Below the pieces are notes generated by a model. The model was not told where the DNA came from. It saw only the letters and a list, made by a program, of their open reading frames with translations, and searched no databases. Below, piece after piece: positions 56,651 to 64,000 of a DNA stretch of 64,000 nt. This stretch comes from Apiospora phragmitis (lineage: Eukaryota; Ascomycota; Sordariomycetes; Amphisphaeriales; Apiosporaceae): assembly GCA_038363925.1 (NCBI GenBank), contig JAQQWL010000010.1, forward strand, positions 248,001-312,000, given 5' to 3'. Made by a program: the position numbers and the translations under genes. Within the stretch, counting starts at the first letter, position 1; every line of letters starts with the position of its first letter.

Positions 56651-57623
56651 TTGATCGTTTCAATGACGGCTGTGGATGAGCTGTCTGAGTTGTCTCTACT
56701 CGGGGGCGTCACCATGTATAGGTGTACTCCAATCTTATGTATGCATATGCGTGGCTGCCATTAGAAAAACCAGTTTGGGGAATATTGGATTTTGTTCTTC
56801 ATTTACGAAAAGCTATTATCTACATATCGGCTCATATATCTTACTTCATCTTGTTGATACCATCTTCGCATTTCTTGTTTCTTAAAACTACATGGGCAAA
56901 AGCCCATCTGCTGTGAACGTCTTTATCCGTAGTGGTGTTGACGTTTCTCTGCTTGGTGTATATTGGCGCCGTCGCCATATTGTATCCATCCCTGATGAAG
57001 GGACTTATCAAGCACATCCATCGATATCCTAGCGCCTCCAAGATAACTAATTACCAAACACTCACGTCGTGCGTCGGCGGCGTGTAATGTGGCCCCCGGA
57101 GAATCCAGTTCGACGTAAAAGTACGGGACAACCATGCTCGCACGCATCTTCATCCAGCTCCCGGCGCCTTGGTCGGCTGATTAAGAGTTTTACATGGCGA
57201 TTTATCTTTTTCTGACGCCTCAGGTTTGCTAAGGGGGGCAAGGAAGCGAGCGAAGGTCCGCATCTAGTCTATACACATTTCCTTCCTAGTTCGGCAACGA
57301 TGGTGCCTCGTTATGGATGGACCACGCAAACTAGGTCGAGGTACAGACTTTTTCCTTCTCAGCGGTTTTCAAGGGGGTTTGGCACAGGCAGGACTGACGT
57401 GTAGCTTTCATTTCTCGAAGAACGAAAGACGAACAATGGGAAGATATCATAGGTTACGTTATTCAAGTTTATGTATGAGTAAGAATATAGAACTTAGGCC
57501 AGTGGCTTATAGATTTATGGCATAGCTTCCTTTTGGGTGACGACGACCCTCGTACCCGACTTTGCTCCAAAATTCCAAGCCGCATCCCCGACCATTAGTT
57601 TCGGGATCATGTCGAATTCTGTT
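56651..57623. other. Intergenic stretch
   Basis: About 970 bp, partly AT-rich, between convergent genes. No gene recognised. Confidence 0.5.
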
Positions 57624-58125
57624 CTACTGCGGCCACCCAACGTCAAAGATGATTCTTCCGACCAATACCTTATCGTTAGGGGGGTCTATCACCGAGCCGA
57701 AGACGATTTCCAGGCCCAACGTATTCAAGAAGTGAAGTGCCAACGAGTACTTCAGACCTCGATACGGCGGTATCCAGACGGCGTTCCGGTCCGTCATCTT
57801 TCGGCCGTCGGCCGCCTGTTGATCCAACGAGTCGATCCACGCGGCATACAGCTCCCAAGTGCGGAGGCTCGGAAACGGTCGCGCCAGCCAGTCGTCCCAC
57901 TTTAAATTCGTGTAAGGCATGTTGGGTATCGTCCAGGGCCAGGCCACGACGTTGTAGTGGAACGCCAAGTGCCGGATCTCGTGGCGCCCCGCGATGCGGC
58001 CCCAGTCGGACCAGTGGAGCCCCTCGTCCAGCACCACAAGGTCGAGTTCGGGACGCCACCCCACGCCGTGTTGCGGCCGCGGGCTATTATTTCCAGAACC
58101 AGAGTCTATGGTGGGGGCGCTGCTG

Positions 58126-58159
<34 letters not shown>

Positions 58160-58438
58160 CCAAGCCGCCGAGGAGCTGGTCAGAGTCGGATCGCTGGAGA
58201 TACGCGGCCCGGGAGGCGGTGCACGCGGCCAGGAGCCCTGCTTCCTGGTGTGGTGCGCCGTGCTTGTCCAGTCGTATGATGTGTGGTGCCGCAGCTGCCT
58301 CCTTCCATATTCGGAATTGGAGCTCGGTCGGGAGAAGGGTGAAGAACGTGAATCGTTGCGAAAGGCCTCCGGGTGGATTATCCCCAGGAACTTGTAATCC
58401 TTAGAAAGAGTGTATACGGGGGGTCGGTAAGGTATCAT
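57624..58438 (-). CDS. 2EXR-domain protein (one-base frameshift near the start)
   Basis: ATG 58436-58438 opens MIPYRPPVYTLSKDYKFLG. At the G run in CTGGGGATA (about 58389-58392) the frame slips. One base over, the text continues FTFFTLLPTELQFRIWKEA, the diagnostic 2EXR pattern (F-x-x-L-P-x-E-L-x-x-x-I-W), then HIIRL, a serine homopolymer, WRPELDLVVLDEGLHWSDWG, HEIRHLAFHYNVVAW, SLRTWELYAAWID and a short C-terminus ending at 57624. 2EXR proteins are abundant in filamentous fungi and lack an assigned biochemical role; the fold is F-box-like. The serine tract is encoded by the triplet repeat at 58119-58159. One missing G restores about 271 residues. Confidence 0.78.
58119..58159 (-). repeat. CTG/AGC triplet repeat (polyserine tract)
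   Basis: About a dozen CTG units on the + strand interrupted by one CTC; read on the - strand in the 2EXR frame as AGC serines. Confidence 0.85.
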
Positions 58439-59168
58439 TCTGTATGCTGCATTATGTTGTATGCTGGTTGGTAGTGGTCGATATACTTGGCGAGAAGATG
58501 GTGAGGAAAGCTTTCGATTGGGGAAAGGGGGGCTGAGATGATGTATTATAGATGCGAGTTTAACATACCGGAGATACATGGAGGCTAAAAAGGGATACAC
58601 AAACACCGGAGATCCACCCCTACAGGTATAAACTGGGTTGAGTTGAACTAAAGGCATAGCAGGCTTTTGCTATACTTTTGCTGCTCTTTGTCTGGCCCCA
58701 AAGTGCCATAAAGTCAATTTTGCAGAGCAAAGTGAGCCTGCTCGCTGGCAAGCCATGGATCACCCCGTGGTAGGGGCCTATTACTTGCTGAACAAGAACA
58801 TTTGCTCGCGCTCAGAATGCTTGGGAAGATAGATTTGACGGCAAAGATCGATCTCTTACTTATCATCGTCATGGTATATGCCTACTTCATAAGGGTGAGT
58901 CTTAATAGCCGCATCCCGAGTGAATCTAAGAACGCAGTCCTCCCAAGCGTGATAGGACGAGCCGTGAGGGAAGTGAACCAAATAAGTTTCTAAAATTGGT
59001 GTCTACATATCAAAGTGGTTTCTCATTCGAATATTTCCTAAAATAAGGTATTCAATTCAACTGCTGTTATAAAAGTTTCGAAAGCAACCAACTAACGCCA
59101 TCGCAATGTAAGTATAAACAACCAGAATCCGTAACTCCCAAGAACTCAAACCCTCGGTACTGCTCCTG
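58439..59168. other. Intergenic stretch
   Basis: About 730 bp, no gene recognised. Confidence 0.5.
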
Positions 59169-59987
59169 TCATAGAGTGAACATGATTCCCAGGACACCAA
59201 ACAATGCAGCCGACATCAGAGCCGGCACACCCAACTCCTCGACACCAGACGCCGGCACCTGCGAAGACTGCGCGGGCGGCGGCGGCGGGGCCGTAGGGTT
59301 GATGGGCGTCGGCACCGGGGTATTAAAAGGGACGATGATCGCCGTGGCGTTGTTGCCCGTACCAGCTACCCCGGCTCCTCCGCCTGGCGCCTCCCCATTC
59401 GGCGGCTGCTTACCACCACGAGGGATGCCAGTCAAGCCACCCCCTGCAATGGGTACCATGCAGAAGATGCTGCCGACGTGATTCGGCGTGCCGACGACGG
59501 GAGCGAGGCGCGAGGGCAGGCTAAAGGTGAACGCGTTGCCCGCGGGCGTGCCCGTGCCGTTCTCCTTCAAGTAGGGCGCGCAGGTGATGTCCTCCCGTCG
59601 GAGGCCCGGGCTGCTGCCGCCCGCCGTCACGCCCGTCAGGTAAAGGGCCGCGACTTTGCCCAGCGTGGTCCGGTTCGTGTAGACGCCGTCGATGGGCACC
59701 AGGATGGTGGTGTTGGTGCCCTTGCCGCAGGCGTCGTCGCTGGCGGGGGCCTCGACGGTGACGTGGACGAGGGGGCGGCCGCCTTGCTGGGGGCTCCCTG
59801 TCCCCTGGGGCTTCGGGAGTGGGCTCGCGGTCCCGAAGTGTGTCGAGGACGAATGCGAAGATGAGTGCGTGAGGGAGGAGAAGGTGGAGGCGGAGGTGGT
59901 TGACGTAGTTGTGATCGGGGATGCACCGGCCGCCAGGACGGTAGTGGCGACGGTCGCCGTGGTAAAGGCGAGAGCTGCAAGCTGCAT
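59169..59987 (-). CDS. Secreted GPI-type wall protein, Ser/Thr- and Pro-rich, 272 aa
   Basis: Single exon. A signal peptide (MQLAALAFTTATVATTVLAA) is followed by a Ser/Thr/His-rich stretch suited to O-mannosylation (TTTSTTSASTFSSLTHSSSH). A central domain of about 120 residues follows, with cysteines (DDACGKG, ITCAPY, IFCMVP), N-glycosylation sites NTT, NRT, NGT and NAT, and the pattern VPIDGVYTNRTTLGKVAALYL. A Gly/Pro-rich linker leads to a C-terminal hydrophobic tail (ALMSAALFGVLGIMFTL) after small residues, a GPI signal. It should be fixed in the plasma membrane or wall. No catalytic motif is visible. Confidence 0.82.
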   Translation of the reverse strand: MQLAALAFTTATVATTVLAAGASPITTTSTTSASTFSSLTHSSSHSSSTHFGTASPLPKPQGTGSPQQGGRPLVHVTVEAPASDDACGKGTNTTILVPIDGVYTNRTTLGKVAALYLTGVTAGGSSPGLRREDITCAPYLKENGTGTPAGNAFTFSLPSRLAPVVGTPNHVGSIFCMVPIAGGGLTGIPRGGKQPPNGEAPGGGAGVAGTGNNATAIIVPFNTPVPTPINPTAPPPPPAQSSQVPASGVEELGVPALMSAALFGVLGIMFTL

Positions 59988-61425
59988 TGTGGAGATTTGG
60001 GTCCGGAGTGTGGGATCTCAGGATACAGGGGTGGAATTGGCAGAACTGGGGTGGCCACTGCCCTTATTGACACTCGGATGAGTTTCCGGTAGGAGTATGA
60101 AGCTGTTGGATTGGAATCTTCTGAATGTTCCATCTGTCAAAAACATGGCGAGAGTCAGATTTACTTATACATGAACCAGACTTGGCTCACACTTACTACG
60201 TTGGCCAATCTACACAGACCTCTCCGCACTAACTAGACGGGCGGGGCTGCAGCCTGCAGGGCCTTGCAGCAATTGCAGATGCGAGATGCCGATAGGACAT
60301 GGGGGCGATTCGAGGACCTGAGAAAGAAGACCGGGTGAGCGTGGGATAATTCCAGCGTGGCTTAGACGAAGGCTGGGGATTAAACGACGGCGCAATACTT
60401 GCCAGCCTGCTCACCCCCCACGATCCTTCGGTCCCGCTCTGGTGGAGTGTGTTTCTAATTTTGGACCAACCGCGCCCATCTCGTTAGCTCAGGCACCCGT
60501 TTACTACAGCACCTCTAGGTTGCACGTTACTGCCATATTCCTGTCAGATACGTACGTCAATGGCTCGATCGGAACAACTCAGCTGAGAAGCTGCCAATCG
60601 CCAATGATGCCAACCTGGGTAATTGCTATATAATTTAGGTGGATATTCCATGATCGCTCTGAATAAAAAACCGCAACTTCGTTGAATCCTGCCCGTGTCA
60701 ACTCAAAATTGACCTGCGCACTCTGACTCTGGCTACATAGTAATTAAGATGCATTTCCAGTCTTAGTCTGATCCGACCCCATCTGTGTTTAGTTTCCCCG
60801 GAGAATGAGATGTCTGGGGTAGTCTTTATCCTTCCTCAATAAGCCACGTTCGTCATTTTCATCTGATGCATCCATCTTCTGCGCTGAACCACGTCGGCCC
60901 CCTTTTTGGTACGTTGAAGCACAACTGGGACCATAAGAGCCCGAAAGATGACTGTCTTCCCCAAGCCCTTTCAAGCAATGTTGTCCAATGTCAAAAAGAA
61001 TAGCTCGCGTTTACGGTTTTCTATGTAATCTTCTACAAGAACGTTGAAGGTGTTTCCTATACCATTATTGGCTTTGCCGAAACATGATATTATTACCATG
61101 CGCTACGATCGTCTCGCTCAGACTGGGCTGGCACCGGTCTGTCGATGAGCCCCTGCATGCATCCAGCGTCCATGGCTCTAGCTAGGGGGTGGAAACATCA
61201 ATATATGGGAGGTGCCGAGTGATAAGAGATGGAAACTTTACAGTATACATTCAAGCCTTACCTTAGAGTGGAGCGAGTAGCTGTCGCTACCTGTATACCT
61301 CGTCTCATTTATTCCAATGATCGCTTCAGTAAATGTATCCAACTAAATGGTGACATGGACCGCTTGTGCCAGACCACCCTTTGGATGAGAGAATTATCCT
61401 TATCTCAGACAACTACCACCCCCCT
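59988..61425. other. Intergenic stretch
   Basis: 1.4 kb with no recognised gene; the left part is the promoter of the wall-protein gene. Confidence 0.5.
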
Positions 61426-62680
61426 CTAAGCCCAACCTTTGAGAGTGACAGTGAACAGGAAAGGATCCTTCTCCACATCCGCCTTCCTCTGCAAGAGCTC
61501 TTCGACGTCCCAGTTGACGTGAACGAACCGGTCCTTGAGAAACGCCGCCTCGGAGCTGGTGGCCCAGTTGACGAAGTCGCCGGAGAGCTCGACTAAAATT
61601 GCCCCCGTCACGTTAGCAAAACGTATACCAACAACAACAATAAAGGGTGTGAAAGAAAAGATAAAAACTGTGTGGAGAGAAAGGAGTGAAGGAAATTTCC
61701 AGAAGGGAAACAAGCAAAGTAAAAAGAAGATCAAAAGGGACACCAAGTGAACGAGAAATGAAAGAGAGAGCGACGTACCGTCGGTCCAGGGCAGTCCCTC
61801 GGCCCCGGCCGCGAACTTCAGGCTCATGGGCGAGCGGATGAGACCCGGGTGGACCTGCACGACGCGTAGCCCCGGGTGCTCGTTGCCGAAGTACTCGAAC
61901 ATCTTGGTAGCCGCTGAGTTGCTGGCCCGATAGCACGAGAAGCCCGGCATGTCTGTTTGTCCCCCTCACGCGATCAGTTGTTTGTAGCCATTATCAAGTT
62001 TGCTTCTTCTTAGACCTAGCTAGATGGGGAAGGGTGGGTGGCATCCCATCACGGGACGAGAGGGAGAAATGATAGAGAAGTCTGGTTCTTTGCTTACAAG
62101 CCATGTGGAGAGCCGCCGTGGTAATGTGCACCACGACCCCGCCGTCGGCCACGACGGGCGCAAAGGCGCGCAGCAGGTTGAACCGGCCGCGCACGTTGAC
62201 CTCGAAGCCGCGCCACCACTCGTCCGCCTCCGCGTCCTGGATGGAGACGATATCGGGCATGATCCCCGCGCTCGCGACAAGGATATCGACCTTGCCCTCC
62301 TTATCCTTGCCAGCAGCAGCAGCAAAGTCCGCGAGCGCCTGGTTCAGGACGGCAGCAGTGCCCGCGATATCCACGGCGTAGACGAACAACTTAGTCCCCA
62401 GCCCCAGCGCCTCGATGGAAGACTTGGTCTGGTTGAGCGCGGACTCGGTGCGGGCCAGCAGGGCGATGGCGGCGACGCCCGACTTGGCCAGGGACAGGGC
62501 GCAGGCGGCGCCGATGCCGGAGCCGGCGCCGGCGACCACGGCCGTCTTGCCTCGGTTGGACAGCTTGGGCAGCGTCGGGTCGATGGCCGCGTACGTCTGG
62601 GACCGGTAGGTCTTGGTCACGGGCCGGAACATCTCCTCGAAGAGGGGGTCGTCGCGGCTGGGTACAGCTGATACGGACAT
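61426..62680 (-). CDS. Short-chain dehydrogenase/reductase, 307 aa, catalytic Lys replaced
   Basis: Exons 62098-62680, 61779-61952 and 61426-61592 (GTAAGC..CAG and GTACGT..TAG introns), all in frame. Cofactor loop AGAGSGIG (GxxxGIG), then a DI pair in AVDIAGTA, ASAGI in place of NAG, and the second-exon active site YRASN. The tyrosine of YxxxK is present but the lysine position is Asn (AAC). The helix after it (SAATKMFEYF) and VHPGLIRSPMS are family-typical. The ending after the last intron (WATSSEAAFLKDRFVHVNWD) is conserved in a fungal SDR subgroup often found near secondary-metabolite genes. Activity is doubtful unless another lysine substitutes. No neighbour explains the role. Confidence 0.87.
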
Positions 62681-63402
62681 GATGATGATAGTGGTAATAC
62701 TCTGGTTTGGACGTGGATTGAGAGTTCCTGAGCAAGTAAGGGAGCTCAACAGCTTCCTGGGTCTATTTGAAGTGGCGGGTCTTTCAAAGATAATGGATGA
62801 TTTAGAGTTAAGAGGATGAGACCTAACGCTACTCGGGGGGGGGGGGTTAATAGTGCCTATTTCTGGAGCTAAGAGGATAGTAATATTGTGATATTCCGAG
62901 GCTTTTGGAGAGTAGTTCAATAGGTCAATGCAGCAGAAGCCGGCATAGCCTTTTATATCTACATGTTGAAGCCATGTCGTCGAAAGGGTCACTGAAGGCT
63001 ACATTTCCAGCAAGCCCAGCTAGCTTGTATGCTGATTCTGACAAATGCAACAAGGTATTAGTAAACACATCTGAGAAGGTTTATGTGATAATATTGATTA
63101 TTACCCCTTGACAGTGTGGGTTTTGCGACAACTTTGCCAGACTCGGCGTAGGAAATGTCGCAGTTATGTACGTGTGCCAACGTGATGTTACGTGATCGGA
63201 GGAATTCATATCGCCAGCGGCAAAGTCCCCTTGTGGTCCCCCCCACATTCTGGTAACATTAGTGAGCGGCACAGCTGTCAGCAGGCAAAGCCTTTCAAGA
63301 ACATGGGCTTGAGACATGGGGAATTGCTCAATCACATAACTCCGCACCCAACACAATTTCAACCGGATCAAAGAGCTACCGCCTATCAATTCACGCGCGA
63401 GA
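62681..63402. other. Divergent promoter, SDR / bZIP
   Basis: 722 bp between head-to-head starts. Contains a run of twelve G at 62835-62846. No gene recognised. Confidence 0.45.
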
Positions 63403-64000
63403 ATGGATGCAGAGCAAGAACAGAAGGTAAGCCCAGCTCGTCCTGTTACGTGATTCTACCTAGTCTGGGCGGGCAGTTTCATCGCTGACGAATTCCCAGC
63501 GGAGGCGGGAGCGCGGCCGCGAAGCGCAGGCGGCCTTTCGGAAAAGACAAGCCAAGGCGGCAAAATCAATCCAGGAAGAGAACAAGCAGTTGAGGGAAGC
63601 CATCGAGTCTATTGTCCAAGCCGCCAGGAAAGAGGATCGCTCGGAGCTGGTGTCGGCGGTACGTACAGCCGCTGGTACTGTAGGTATGGAAGCAAAGCAT
63701 TTGGAACTCTCAGCTGCCGACAACACTGCGATATCTACTGACGCGAGGACGGATTGTCCGAACTATGATCCCTCTACCCATGCACACAATGCAGCCATTG
63801 GCTCAGCCCTGGGTAGCGTTGGCGCTTCGAAGAATCGGGTAACTCCACCCTCCGCATGGAGCAGACTATACCGACCACCCGCGACTATTGGCAATTTCTG
63901 GTTTGATCCGCTGAGATACACGAACATCACCATATCCCCGAGGACGTCGTCCCCTATGTGGGGCAAGGCCGCTATACACTTGGGGGTTTGCTCTTTCTAG
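63403..64000 (+). CDS. bZIP transcription factor, 5' part (continues beyond window)
   Basis: Exon 1 63403-63426 (MDAEQEQK) joins exon 2 at 63500 across a GTAAGC..CAG intron. Exon 2 starts with the basic region RRRERGREAQAAFRKRQ, matching the fungal bZIP pattern with A-Q-x-x-F-R-x-R, followed by a leucine-zipper-like helix (IQEENKQLREAIESIV). Further on, RPPATIGNFWFDPLRYTNITI is a segment conserved in this fungal bZIP group. At the C run 63936-63939 the frame slips: the nominal frame becomes RTSSPMWGK and reaches TAG at the last base of the window. The next frame continues as EDVVPYVGQGRYTLGGLLFL and is open to the end. So the gene probably extends past 64000, and the stop is an artefact of one missing C. 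Confidence 0.8.

Noticed and set aside
1..64000. CRISPR arrays, phage, plasmid or viral genes
   Set aside because: No regularly spaced repeats, no bacterial-type operons and no viral hallmark proteins were found; the gene content is fungal throughout.

Overview
The window looks like nuclear DNA of a filamentous ascomycete (Pezizomycotina, most likely a Sordariomycete). Genes are split by short introns (about 45-110 bp) with GTAAGT/GTATGT-type donors, CTAAC-type branch points and CAG/TAG acceptors. The proteins belong to fungal families: Zn2Cys6 factors, BTB, 2EXR, DUF7708/STAND-like and DUF7025-type AAA proteins, SYLF and promethin. A 1.9 kb element has been driven to extreme AT content in the way repeat-induced point mutation (RIP) does. 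There is no sign of bacterial, plasmid or CRISPR content.

Layout. 0-0.5 kb: 3' end of an MFS sugar transporter. 1.9-3.8 kb: a cytochrome P450 with a one-base break. 4.3-6.5 kb: a broken DUF7708/STAND-like gene. 7.3-10.9 kb: a decayed AAA ATPase whose ATPase core is partly deleted. 11.6-12.3 kb: an SYLF (Ysc84-like) gene. 13.1-13.6 kb: a broken copy of an RRM-like gene. 14.07-16.00 kb: a RIP-mutated DNA transposon with terminal inverted repeats and a TA target duplication. 17.6-18.3 kb: a three-exon small secreted cysteine protein. 19.2-32.1 kb: a metabolic block with strictly alternating strands (MFS, SDR, class II aldolase, RpiB isomerase, Zn2Cys6 regulator, dihydroxyacetone kinase, alpha/beta hydrolase). 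32.3-32.7 kb: a MITE-like inverted-repeat element. 34.0-35.1 kb: the intact RRM-like paralog. 36.4-39.4 kb: two tandem BTB genes. 40.2-42.5 kb: an SDR and a small Zn2Cys6 protein with polyglutamine. 44.0-45.6 kb: a DUF952 protein and a promethin-like membrane protein. 47.3-48.8 kb: a GPI-type secreted protein and a small cysteine-rich candidate. 49.7-56.7 kb: an OCH1-like glycosyltransferase, an acyltransferase-3 membrane protein and an anchored extracellular protein. 57.6-64.0 kb: a 2EXR protein, a GPI-type wall protein, an SDR and the start of a bZIP gene.

How genes work together. The 19-32 kb block has three head-to-head promoters (MFS/SDR, aldolase/RpiB, regulator/kinase). Transporter, oxidoreductase, ketose kinase, RpiB-type isomerase, aldolase and a local regulator form a plausible catabolic pathway for a short polyol, ketose or sugar acid, comparable in content to erythritol/threitol loci. 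This is inference from families and arrangement. The 49.7-56.7 kb genes could build or modify a surface glycan, also inference.

Quality. At least eight otherwise well conserved genes carry a single-base frameshift, mostly one missing base in or next to a short homopolymer. This looks more like residual assembly error than gene decay, so 'broken' calls resting on one indel are tentative. The AAA and DUF7708 genes also carry in-frame stops or a deletion and are better supported as pseudogenes.
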